Positions 1 through 6,493 of a stretch of DNA of 6,929 nucleotides are shown here, in pieces. Below the pieces are notes generated by a model. The model was not told where the DNA came from, did no database searches, and worked only from the letters and a program-made list of their open reading frames with translations. A program made the translations under genes and the position numbers. Each line of letters begins with the position of its first letter. The first letter of the stretch is position 1. This DNA is from an uncultured Prevotellaceae bacterium (lineage in GTDB: Bacteria > Bacteroidota > Bacteroidia > Bacteroidales > Bacteroidaceae): assembly GCA_905202115.1 (NCBI GenBank), contig CAJKQZ010000129.1:1-6929 (forward strand). The letters are read 5' to 3'.

Positions 1-228
1 ATATACACCTGCTGATTTTCAAGTGCTTGGCGGGTGACCGTATTTGTCTGCAAAATCCTAAGGGAGAGCATTGCGAATTTAACGGAATGTAGCTTCTATT
101 TTTCAGTTCGGAAATGTGTGTGCCGGTGCTGCGAAAATGTGTTGAATAATAACCGTACGGTCATGTGAACAGCGGTTTTTCATTAAATTTGCCGTAATGT
201 TGGAATAATATTGTCAGATACAGTTAAA
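1..228. other. Upstream noncoding region of the AP endonuclease gene
   Basis: No complete gene is visible here. Two short open stretches run in from the left edge on the + strand: one ends at a TGA at 35-37 with the last residues reading YTPADFQVLGG, the other ends at a TAG at 90-92. Either could be the 3' end of an upstream gene, but neither tail is recognisable, so no coding call is made. The right part holds a 10-base palindrome (ACCGTACGGT, 152-161) and a Bacteroidetes-type -7 box at 184-191. No strong terminator hairpin with a long T run is visible; a weak AACCG/CGGTT pairing followed by five Ts lies at about 151-180. Confidence 0.5.
184..191 (+). promoter_or_regulatory. Probable -7 promoter box for the AP endonuclease gene
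   Basis: TAAATTTG matches the Bacteroidetes primary sigma factor -7 consensus TAnnTTTG exactly. Transcription would start near 197-198, giving a leader of about 30 bases to the ATG at 229. The expected -33 TTTG is not present at the usual spacing; the region around 160-167 reads only weakly similar (TGTG). A start just after this box leaves little room for the alternative TTG codon at 211, which supports the ATG start. Confidence 0.5.
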
Positions 229-984
229 ATGAAATTCATTTCTTGGAATGTTAACGGCCTTAGAGCTTGTGTGGGCAAGGGCTTCAGGGAATCGTTCGCT
301 CAGCTTGACGCCGATTTTTTCTGCCTTCAGGAGACGAAAATGCAGGCCGGTCAGCTCGATATAGCTTTCGAGGGTTACGAATCGTATTGGAACTATGCCG
401 AAAAGAAAGGTTACTCCGGTACGGCGATATTTGCCCGCCGCAAACCGCTGTCGGTGAGCTATGGTATGGGAATGGAAGAGCACGATTCCGAGGGGCGTGT
501 GATTACGTTCGAGGACGAGGCTTTTTTTCTTGTGAATGTCTATACGCCGAACTCACAGGACGGGCTTCTGCGCCTCGACTACCGCATGACGTGGGACGAC
601 GCTTTCCGTAATTATCTTCTGGAGCTTTGCAGGCGGAAGCCCGTCATCGTGTGCGGCGATATGAATGTGGCTCACAACGAGATAGACCTTAAGAACCCGA
701 AGACAAACCGCCGAAATGCGGGTTTCACCGATGAGGAGCGGGCAAAGTTTTCGCAGTTGCTCGAAAGCGGGTTTGTCGATACGTTCCGTTTTATGAATCC
801 CGAGATCGAGGGGGCTTATTCGTGGTGGAGCTATCGTTTTCATGCGCGTGAGAAGAATGCAGGGTGGCGCATAGATTATTTCCTCATTTCGGACGGTTTG
901 CGCGACAAACTGTTGGGCACGTCGATTCATAGTGAGATTTTCGGTTCCGACCATTGTCCCGTCGAACTCGACCTGTCTTTTTGA
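229..984 (+). CDS. xth: Exodeoxyribonuclease III / AP endonuclease (APE1-ExoA type)
   Basis: This 251-residue protein belongs to the exonuclease III branch of the endonuclease/exonuclease/phosphatase fold. Such enzymes cut the DNA backbone 5' of abasic sites in base-excision repair and also remove 3' blocking groups. All expected active-site positions are visible: WNVNG (N7), LQETK (E35, metal ligand), NVYTPNS (Y105), GDMNVAH (D144, N146), WRIDYFL (D216) and GSDHCPV (D241, H242). The stretch NPKTNRRNAGFTDEER resembles the human APE1/pneumococcal ExoA subgroup more than E. coli Xth. The length is typical for the family, and the cytoplasmic protein lacks a signal peptide. ATG at 229 is chosen over the in-frame TTG at 211 because family members start right before the first beta strand (MKxIS-N-NG). 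The gene is followed after 43 bases by the GH76 gene on the same strand, with no terminator between them. Family assignment is firm; the xth versus exoA symbol is a naming choice. Confidence 0.96.
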   Translation: MKFISWNVNGLRACVGKGFRESFAQLDADFFCLQETKMQAGQLDIAFEGYESYWNYAEKKGYSGTAIFARRKPLSVSYGMGMEEHDSEGRVITFEDEAFFLVNVYTPNSQDGLLRLDYRMTWDDAFRNYLLELCRRKPVIVCGDMNVAHNEIDLKNPKTNRRNAGFTDEERAKFSQLLESGFVDTFRFMNPEIEGAYSWWSYRFHAREKNAGWRIDYFLISDGLRDKLLGTSIHSEIFGSDHCPVELDLSF

Positions 985-1027
985 TACGTTGCGGTATATG
1001 GGGCTTGATGAATATCGGATAGGGTGT

Positions 1028-2695
1028 ATGAAAAACCTTGTAGTTCAGAACATAAGCAGACTGCTTGTAGTGATATTTCCGTTGTGTGCGGTTTCGTGCG
1101 CGTTTGCGGGAATAGTGAAGGGGAAAACTTATGTTATATCGCCGGCGGGGTGTGATAGGTCGGCCTTGTTTGTGGAAAACTCCTCGCCCGATGACGGAGC
1201 GGCCGTTGTGCTGTGGACCGACACGCGGGTGCCGGCGCAACAGTGGCGGGCGGTGAAAAACAAAAACGGAACATTCTCGTTTGTAAACGTATATACGGGC
1301 AAATATCTGTCGGTTGGCGGAGACGCAGCGGCCGACGGAGCCGTTTTGGTGCAGGTTGCGGGTAACGGCGCGGGAGCCGAATGGACGGCCGAACCGCAAG
1401 GCAAGGAAAAAGACTCGTATGTATTGTTGAAAAATACGGACGGGAAACGTTTCGCGCTTGTGGCTGACGGCAGCAATGACGGCACACGACTTTTTCTTTC
1501 AGAACAAGGAACGGATATCGCTAAGGCGAACTGCGGTGTATGGCGTTTCGTTGAAACAGAGCCTATAACTGAATTTACGGAAAGCATTCGCGACGAAATG
1601 GCCGGCGCGTGGCTGCGTCATCATAGGCGGGAACGCGGCGGAGGTCTGATTACGTTCGGCGACGGAGGCGGCTGGGGCGACGCGGAAATGCTCGAAGTAA
1701 TGCTCGACGCTTACGAAACCACCGGTAATAGGGAATATATCGATGCGTTCGAGGATATGTTCGGCTTTTTCAGAGAGAGAGTGGGAGACAATTGGCTGCA
1801 CCTTGTTTATAAAGACGGATATAAATGGTTCGGTCATGACTTCAACGACGACGTGATGTGGATGGTGATTGCTTCGGCGCGGGCATATCGTCTTACGGAC
1901 AAGGAAATCTACCGCAAATTGGCTGTAGACAACTTCGACGCCGTATACAGGCGTGCGTACAACCGGTGGGGGATGATGCGCTGGGCGGAAAAGAGCGGAC
2001 ATCCCAACGGTACGAACTCCTGCATAAACGGGCCTGCCGAAGTTGCGGCCTGCTATATCGCACAATCGCTTGATACCGACAGTCTGCGCGAGAAATATTT
2101 CGAAATTGCTCGCGGTCTGTATGAAAACCAGCGCAGGTATTTGTTCGTGGAACAGACCGGACAGGTGCTCGACTGCTTTACGTGGAATGCCGGAACCGAC
2201 GTGCCTGAAAAGTATAACCGTTGGGTGTCGACCTATAACCAGGGAACAATGCTCGGCGCTGCGACAATGTTATACAAACGTTATGGAGATGAAAAATATA
2301 AGCGCGATGCCGACAAGATAGTGGAATGCACGCGCCGCGAGCTTTGCAACGGGCACGGCGTTGTAAAGGTTTGTCAGACTATCGACGGGGACTTGTGCGG
2401 CTTTAAGGGTATTCTTATGCGTTACCTGCGTGAATATATTGTCGAAATGCAGCAATCGGAACTCGTGGAATGGTTGAAAAATAACGCTTTCCATGCTTTT
2501 AATAATAGAAACTCGCGTGGAGTGACGTGGTCTGCCTGGCTTACTAAGTCGACCGAGAACTGGATTTCTTCAGTCGAGAAAGACGACAAAGGAAACTATA
2601 AAAGTTATTTCAACTGTGCGTTCGGAAATTCCACTGCCGTGTCGGCTGCGGTGAATGTACCGTTTGCTGCCGCACAAGGTCGTAAAGGCAAATAA
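1028..2695 (+). CDS. Secreted ricin-type lectin domain plus GH76 alpha-1,6-mannanase-like hydrolase
   Basis: The protein has 555 residues. Residues 1-27 form a signal peptide: MKN, a hydrophobic stretch (LLVVIFPLCAV), then AFA before G28. Residues of about 29-178 look like a ricin B/CBM13-type beta-trefoil, with QQWRAV, AEWTAE and GVWRFVE in the QxW-like positions and repeated TGKYLSV/DGKRFAL segments. Residues of about 186-543 match glycoside hydrolase family 76: the FNDDVMW motif carries the paired catalytic aspartates D274-D275 (codons 1847-1852), followed by SCINGPAEVAA, STYNQGTMLGAA and LCGFKGILMRYL. Known GH76 enzymes cleave alpha-1,6-mannan backbones such as those of fungal cell walls. 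The beta-trefoil probably binds glycan, which is an inference. No SusC/SusD, regulator or other mannan gene is in view. ATG 1028 is chosen because it puts a proper signal peptide at the N terminus; upstream in-frame starts at 932 and 998 would bury it. No own promoter is evident, so it may be co-transcribed with xth. The exact substrate is unknown. Confidence 0.9.
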   Translation: MKNLVVQNISRLLVVIFPLCAVSCAFAGIVKGKTYVISPAGCDRSALFVENSSPDDGAAVVLWTDTRVPAQQWRAVKNKNGTFSFVNVYTGKYLSVGGDAAADGAVLVQVAGNGAGAEWTAEPQGKEKDSYVLLKNTDGKRFALVADGSNDGTRLFLSEQGTDIAKANCGVWRFVETEPITEFTESIRDEMAGAWLRHHRRERGGGLITFGDGGGWGDAEMLEVMLDAYETTGNREYIDAFEDMFGFFRERVGDNWLHLVYKDGYKWFGHDFNDDVMWMVIASARAYRLTDKEIYRKLAVDNFDAVYRRAYNRWGMMRWAEKSGHPNGTNSCINGPAEVAACYIAQSLDTDSLREKYFEIARGLYENQRRYLFVEQTGQVLDCFTWNAGTDVPEKYNRWVSTYNQGTMLGAATMLYKRYGDEKYKRDADKIVECTRRELCNGHGVVKVCQTIDGDLCGFKGILMRYLREYIVEMQQSELVEWLKNNAFHAFNNRNSRGVTWSAWLTKSTENWISSVEKDDKGNYKSYFNCAFGNSTAVSAAVNVPFAAAQGRKGK

Positions 2696-2727
2696 AAAAG
2701 CTGAAGCGGGCGCGTATTCTTTATGCT

Positions 2728-2751
2728 ATATTTCGAATCTCTTCGAAATAT
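2728..2751. terminator. Hairpin just downstream of the GH76 gene
   Basis: A perfect 10-base inverted repeat (ATATTTCGAA / TTCGAAATAT) surrounds a 4-base TCTC loop, 33 bases after the GH76 stop codon. No T run follows, so it is not a classical intrinsic terminator on either strand. It may act as an RNA 3'-end stabiliser, an early transcription stop, or a protein-binding palindrome. Confidence 0.4.
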
Positions 2752-2766
2752 GCGTTCATACATACG

Positions 2767-2843
2767 GCTTGTAGAAAAAAATATGTCTGAGATATTTTAA
2801 AATATCTCAGACATATTTTGAATTACCTCAGAGATAATTTTTC
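2767..2843. repeat. Dispersed repeat, long copy
   Basis: This copy shares two blocks with the right end of the window: a 14-base block starting GCTTGTAGAAAAAA (2767-2780 here, 6890-6903 there), and a 23-base identical block (2803-2825 here, 6905-6927 there) containing CTCAGACATATTTTGAATTA. Between them this copy has about 21 extra bases, which form the left half of the perfect palindrome. Its right flank (2831-2843, GAGATAATTTTTC) is the inverted counterpart of bases 6897-6910 in the other copy, apart from one A/T length difference. I do not recognise a named element family. It lies between convergent genes, so a terminator-associated repeat is the simplest reading. Confidence 0.7.
2778..2819 (-). 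terminator. Perfect 42-base palindrome, probable terminator of the rsfS-ftsH-cdsA operon
   Basis: Two 21-base arms (2778-2798 and 2799-2819) are exact reverse complements with no spacer; the core reads ATGTCTGAGATATTTT then AAAATATCTCAGACAT. Read on the minus strand, the hairpin begins 67 bases past the cdsA stop and runs into seven Ts, the form of an intrinsic terminator. On the + strand only four Ts follow before GAATT, so termination of GH76 transcripts here would be weaker, although the stem itself works both ways. The stem is AT-rich, which is less stable than usual but is offset by its length. Confidence 0.7.
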
Positions 2844-2886
2844 TGAACGGTATCCGACTTCTTGAGAAAACAGAAATCGTGTGTGT

Positions 2887-3732
2887 TTATACTATTTCGA
2901 GCGTATAAAGATAGAGAACTACCGCCGGTATAGCCAATAGCGAGCTGTCGAAACGGTCGAGCACACCGCCGTGACCGGGAAGGAAACTTCCGCTGTCTTT
3001 TACGCCCAAGTTTCTTTTCAACATACTTTCCACCAGGTCGCCGAAAGTTCCGAAAATTACTACCGTAAGCGCCATTCCCAACCATTCGGCCGTAGGCATG
3101 AGCGGAAAAAATTGCGCCATTACAACTGCCGCCGCCAAAGTGAGCACGCCGCCTCCGATACTTCCTATCCAGGATTTGTTCGGGCTTACCGACGGAAATA
3201 GTTTGTAGGGAATATAGCGGTGCAGGAGGCTGCCGAAACAGTATGCGCCCATATCATTTGCCCATAAGAATATCATCAGTGCGAGCGGATAGGCCGGAAT
3301 GTATGCGAGGTCTCCTGTGCCCGGTTGCATACGGAATGCCAGGACATTGAGCAGCGCGAAAGGAAGCGCAATGTACAACTGGCTCGCAAAAGCGAACGTC
3401 CAGTTGTCGAGAGCGCGCGAGGAGTGCAGGTACAACTCGCTTATGAGCAAATACATAAGCGTTATGAGGTAGGGAATGAATACCGCAATTCCTGTTGCTC
3501 CCGTGCAGTACGACATTACGGCGAAATAAAGGTAAAGACCGGCGGCGGTGCTTATCAGTCTGTTGGTCTGGATTTCCCGCCGGTTGTTTACGAGTGTGCA
3601 GAATTCCCACACCGCAAGCGCCGTTACTATTCCGAACAGGATTACGAACGTTTTGGCGTCGTATAATATCGCTCCTATTATTACGGCTACGAATATTATT
3701 CCGGAAATAGTGCGGGTTATGAAATTTTTCAT
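2887..3732 (-). CDS. cdsA: Phosphatidate cytidylyltransferase (CDP-diglyceride synthase)
   Basis: This 281-residue integral membrane enzyme makes CDP-diacylglycerol from phosphatidic acid and CTP, the common precursor of phosphatidylethanolamine and acidic phospholipids. Most of the protein consists of hydrophobic helices (about eight, beginning with residues 9-24 and 28-46). The CdsA family signature is complete at residues 236-262: SMLKR, four residues, KDSGSFLPGHGGVLDRFD. Upstream of it lie WANDMGAYCFG (157-167) and SPNKSWIGSIGGG (183-195), both family-typical. The start ATG (3732-3730) overlaps the ftsH stop codon in an ATGA arrangement, which implies translational coupling. It is the last gene of the operon; the palindromic hairpin lies 67 bases beyond its stop. 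The length is normal for the family and nothing looks broken. Confidence 0.96.
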   Translation of the reverse strand: MKNFITRTISGIIFVAVIIGAILYDAKTFVILFGIVTALAVWEFCTLVNNRREIQTNRLISTAAGLYLYFAVMSYCTGATGIAVFIPYLITLMYLLISELYLHSSRALDNWTFAFASQLYIALPFALLNVLAFRMQPGTGDLAYIPAYPLALMIFLWANDMGAYCFGSLLHRYIPYKLFPSVSPNKSWIGSIGGGVLTLAAAVVMAQFFPLMPTAEWLGMALTVVIFGTFGDLVESMLKRNLGVKDSGSFLPGHGGVLDRFDSSLLAIPAVVLYLYTLEIV

Positions 3733-5861
3733 TTGTTCTCCTCTGACTTTTGTGCCGGCTTGTCGTCTGTCGTGACTATATTGTTGTCGGCAGCTGCGGA
3801 CTCACCGCTGTTTTCAGCGGATTTATTTTGTGCTTCGGCGGGGGCGTTCTGTGTTTCGGCGGGTTTAATCTCGCTTTGAGCGGATTCGGCAGAATTTTCA
3901 GCCATATTTTCTTGTGCGTTTATGGCATTGGATGCTTTTTCGCTCAATTCTTTCTCCTCTTCTTGCAGAATTTCGTCGGCGCGGCTTATCCACGGGCGTT
4001 TTCCGAAGATTTTCTCTACGTCTTCCGCGAAGATTACTTCCCGCTCCTCAAGAACTTTTGCAAGAGCGGCATGTCCGTCTTTGTGCTCGAGCAACAGGTT
4101 TTTCGCTCTGTCGTACAGGCGGGCGATTAGGTCGCGGACTTCGGAGTCGATAGTCTCGGCCGTTTTTTCGGAATAGGGTTTGTTGAACTGATATTCCTGG
4201 TTGTTGTAGTAGCACAGGTTATAAAGTTTCTCACTCATGCCTAAGTATGCTACCATTCCGTAAGCCCGTTTCGTTACGGTCTCAAGATCGTTGAGCGCTC
4301 CGGTGGAAATGTGTCCCGAGAACAGTTCTTCGGCCGCGCGTCCGCCAAGAGTAGCACAGATTTCGTCTTCCATTTGTTCTTTTGTGGTGATGTTGCGCTC
4401 TTCCGGCAGATACCATGCGGCTCCCAATGCTTGTCCGCGCGGAACTATGGTGACTTTTACCAACGGACTGGCATATTTCAGGAACCATGATATGGTAGCG
4501 TGTCCCGCCTCGTGGAGAGCGATAGTGTGTTTCTCTTCCTGCGTCATCACTTTTGTCTTCTTTTCCAAACCGCCAATGATACGGTCGACGGCAGAAAGGA
4601 AGTCCTGCATACTTACAGCCGGTCTGTCGTTGCGTGCTGCTATTAGAGCCGCTTCGTTGCAGACATTGGCTATATCGGCTCCCGAGAATCCTGGAGTTTG
4701 TCGGGCCATTAAATCCACGTCTACGGTCTTGTCCATTTTCAGCGGCTTCATGTGAACGAGGAATATCGACTTACGCTCGTTAAGGTCGGGAAGGTCGACG
4801 TGTATCTGCCTGTCGAAACGTCCCGCACGCAAGAGGGCTTTGTCGAGAATGTCGACGCGGTTGGTTGCCGCGAGAACGATTACTCCGCTGTTGGTTCCAA
4901 AACCGTCCATCTCGGTCAATAATTGGTTCAGCGTGTTTTCTCGCTCGTCGTTTCCGCCCATCGAAGGATTTTTTCCACGGGCGCGGCCTACGGCGTCTAT
5001 TTCGTCGATGAATATTATGGAAGGTGCTTTTTCTTTTGCCTGTCTGAACAGGTCGCGCACGCGACTTGCACCTACGCCTACGAACATCTCGACAAAATCG
5101 CTTCCGGAAATAGAGAAGAAAGGAACATCGGCTTCGCCTGCAACGGCTTTGGCGAGTAATGTCTTACCTGTGCCCGGAGGGCCCACGAGCAATGCTCCCT
5201 TTGGAATCTTTCCGCCGAGTTCCGTGTACTTCTGCGGATTTTTAAGAAACTCTACAATTTCCTGCACTTCGCGCTTTGCGCCTTCCTGTCCTGCCACATC
5301 CTTGAATGTGATGTGTGTGCCGGAACTTTTCTCGAACAGTTGCGCCTTGCTCTTGCCTACGTTGAACACTCCGCCGCTTCCGGAACCTCCTCCGCTCATT
5401 CGGCGCATGAAAAAGAGCCATACGCCAATGAGCAGCACTATAGGGAGAATGTTCATAAGTATGCTCCAGAACATTCCGGACTCCTGAACGTATGACACGC
5501 TTCCTTTGAAATGTCCTGCGGTAGTTTCGGCGTCAACAAAATCCTCAACCTTGTCGACCGAAGGATATTTTGTGCTTACAGTAGGTGATTTGCCGGTAGT
5601 GGTGGTGCTTTGGTGAAAAACATCGCGTATGTTTTTTCCTTCCACAAACATGGTTATCGTGCCGTCGCCCTTGTTTACTTCGAGCCGTTTGGCGTAACCT
5701 TTCGACACGTAGCTTTTAAAAGTGGTATAGTCTACCTCTTTGTCGATACTTTTGCGCCCGTTGCCGGTGAAGAAAAGCACGGCGAGCGCACCTATTATTA
5801 TTGCGTATACCCAGTTCAGGTTGAATTTGGGCATGTTCATCTGCGGTTTCGGTTCGGCCAT
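3729..5861 (-). CDS. ftsH: ATP-dependent zinc metalloprotease FtsH
   Basis: This 710-residue membrane-anchored AAA+ protease extracts and degrades damaged membrane proteins and selected cytoplasmic regulators. Order of parts: transmembrane helix 1 (about 16-32), a periplasmic domain (about 33-130), helix 2 (about 133-151), a Gly/Ser linker (156-164), the AAA module with Walker A GPPGTGKT (227-234), pore loop FVG (260-262), Walker B IIFIDEID (282-289) and arginine fingers in RAGRFDR (R348, R351), then the M41 peptidase with HEAGH (450-454) and likely third zinc ligand D525 in ALNDLE. After about residue 628 comes a long low-complexity tail rich in Ala, Glu, Asn and Ser with PAE/AENS repeats. 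RAGRFD replaces the commoner RPGRFD. The start at 5861 gives a normal N terminus (charged, Met/Pro-rich, then helix 1). It lies 9 bases after the rsfS stop and overlaps cdsA by 4 bases. Everything needed for activity is present. Confidence 0.98.
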   Translation of the reverse strand: MAEPKPQMNMPKFNLNWVYAIIIGALAVLFFTGNGRKSIDKEVDYTTFKSYVSKGYAKRLEVNKGDGTITMFVEGKNIRDVFHQSTTTTGKSPTVSTKYPSVDKVEDFVDAETTAGHFKGSVSYVQESGMFWSILMNILPIVLLIGVWLFFMRRMSGGGSGSGGVFNVGKSKAQLFEKSSGTHITFKDVAGQEGAKREVQEIVEFLKNPQKYTELGGKIPKGALLVGPPGTGKTLLAKAVAGEADVPFFSISGSDFVEMFVGVGASRVRDLFRQAKEKAPSIIFIDEIDAVGRARGKNPSMGGNDERENTLNQLLTEMDGFGTNSGVIVLAATNRVDILDKALLRAGRFDRQIHVDLPDLNERKSIFLVHMKPLKMDKTVDVDLMARQTPGFSGADIANVCNEAALIAARNDRPAVSMQDFLSAVDRIIGGLEKKTKVMTQEEKHTIALHEAGHATISWFLKYASPLVKVTIVPRGQALGAAWYLPEERNITTKEQMEDEICATLGGRAAEELFSGHISTGALNDLETVTKRAYGMVAYLGMSEKLYNLCYYNNQEYQFNKPYSEKTAETIDSEVRDLIARLYDRAKNLLLEHKDGHAALAKVLEEREVIFAEDVEKIFGKRPWISRADEILQEEEKELSEKASNAINAQENMAENSAESAQSEIKPAETQNAPAEAQNKSAENSGESAAADNNIVTTDDKPAQKSEENK

Positions 5862-5870
5862 GATGTTTAT

Positions 5871-6230
5871 TTATTCTGCGTCGGGAATATGTGTAAGTTC
5901 TGCGTCGGCCCATAGGTGCTCGAGGTCGTAGAATTCGCGTTCGTCGGGCTGGAAAATGTGAACGAATATGTCGCCGTAGTCCATTGCCACCCATAGTGAG
6001 TTCTGAAGTCCCGATACGGTGTAAGGCTTGGAACCGGAGTTTTTGAGTGCCTTTTCGCCCACCGATTGTGCTATTGCGCTTATCTGGTTGGCTGAATTAC
6101 CCTGGCATATAACGAAATATCTGCAAATGCTCGATTCTATTTTTTCCATGTCTACGACAACTATTCCACTTCCTTTCTTGTCCTGGATTCCTTCGATAAT
6201 GTCGTTTAGTAATTTTCGGTTTTCGTCCAT
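5871..6230 (-). CDS. rsfS: Ribosome silencing factor RsfS (RsfA/Iojap family)
   Basis: This 119-residue protein matches the RsfS/Iojap family (DUF143). Members bind ribosomal protein uL14 on the large subunit and block joining with the small subunit, which lowers translation in stationary phase or starvation. Recognisable segments are YFVICQGNSANQISAIA (residues of about 38-54), SLWVAMDYGDIFVHIF and the C-terminal EREFYDLEHLWADA. The length is typical. ATG at 6230 is chosen because the only further upstream in-frame start, a TTG at 6254, falls inside the promoter -7 box. It is the first gene of the operon, and ftsH follows after 9 bases. Confidence in the family is high; its regulation of translation in this organism is inferred from the family. 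Confidence 0.95.
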   Translation of the reverse strand: MDENRKLLNDIIEGIQDKKGSGIVVVDMEKIESSICRYFVICQGNSANQISAIAQSVGEKALKNSGSKPYTVSGLQNSLWVAMDYGDIFVHIFQPDEREFYDLEHLWADAELTHIPDAE

Positions 6231-6251
6231 AAAATAATTAAGATTTCTGCG

Positions 6252-6259
6252 CAAAGGTA
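6252..6259 (-). promoter_or_regulatory. Promoter -7 box of the rsfS-ftsH-cdsA operon
   Basis: On the minus strand this reads TACCTTTG, an exact match to the Bacteroidetes -7 consensus TAnnTTTG. Transcription would start near 6245, leaving a leader of about 15 bases before the rsfS ATG. No clear TTTG is found at -33 spacing (about 6279-6282 reads GATA on the minus strand), so the upstream box is weak. Confidence 0.6.
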
Positions 6260-6353
6260 TGTGTTTTTGGTGAAATACTATCTTACATTTTCTTAAATGT
6301 TATTTTTATATGGGGCTGATGAAAATATTTTGGAAAGTTTTCTTGCATTTTGT

Positions 6354-6384
6354 TTTGCGGTGTCGCGTTAAGTTGTTATTTTTG
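6354..6384 (+). promoter_or_regulatory. Bacteroidetes-type promoter of the tRNA-Gln gene
   Basis: A -33 TTTG box (6354-6357) and a -7 box TATTTTTG (6377-6384) are separated by 19 bases, matching the Bacteroides consensus in both sequence and spacing. The start point would be near 6390, about 25 bases ahead of the mature tRNA 5' end. This is the best-formed promoter in the window, as expected for a stable RNA gene. Confidence 0.8.
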
Positions 6385-6414
6385 CACTCGATTTCGGGAA
6401 GGAATCATTACTCT

Positions 6415-6485
6415 TGGGATATGGTGTAATGGTAACACAACAGATTCTGGTCCTGTTTTTCCTGGTTCGAGTCCGGGTATCCCAA
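6415..6485 (+). tRNA. tRNA-Gln (anticodon CUG)
   Basis: The full cloverleaf can be folded by hand: acceptor TGGGATA/TATCCCA (7 pairs), D stem GTG/CAC with loop TAATGGTAA, anticodon stem ACAGA/CCTGT with loop TTCTGGT, a 4-base variable loop, and T stem CCTGG/CCGGG with loop TTCGAGT. The anticodon is CTG (6447-6449), decoding CAG. The U1-A72 pair is a known glutamine tRNA feature. The anticodon stem has an A-C mismatch at 31:39. The discriminator base is A, whereas E. coli tRNA-Gln has G. CCA is not encoded, so it must be added after transcription. The gene stands alone between its promoter and a terminator hairpin. Confidence 0.95.
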
Positions 6486-6493
6486 CAGACAGT

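Noticed and set aside
211..228. TTG start adding six residues to the AP endonuclease
   Set aside because: The ATG at 229 starts the protein exactly where the family begins, and the TTG lies too near the inferred transcription start.
932..1027. N-terminal extension of the GH76 gene overlapping the end of xth
   Set aside because: It would place 32 non-signal residues before a well-formed signal peptide and overlap the upstream gene by over 50 bases.
1499..2065. Minus-strand open frame of 188 codons inside the GH76 gene
   Set aside because: It is a shadow of the GH76 coding frame with no recognisable domain or promoter.
4840..5487. Long open frame of 215 codons on the + strand opposite ftsH
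   Set aside because: It is antisense to the AAA domain of a clearly functional ftsH; composition reflects the opposite-strand codons and no family motif appears.
6252..6254. TTG start for rsfS
   Set aside because: It sits inside the TACCTTTG promoter box and adds residues not usual for the family.
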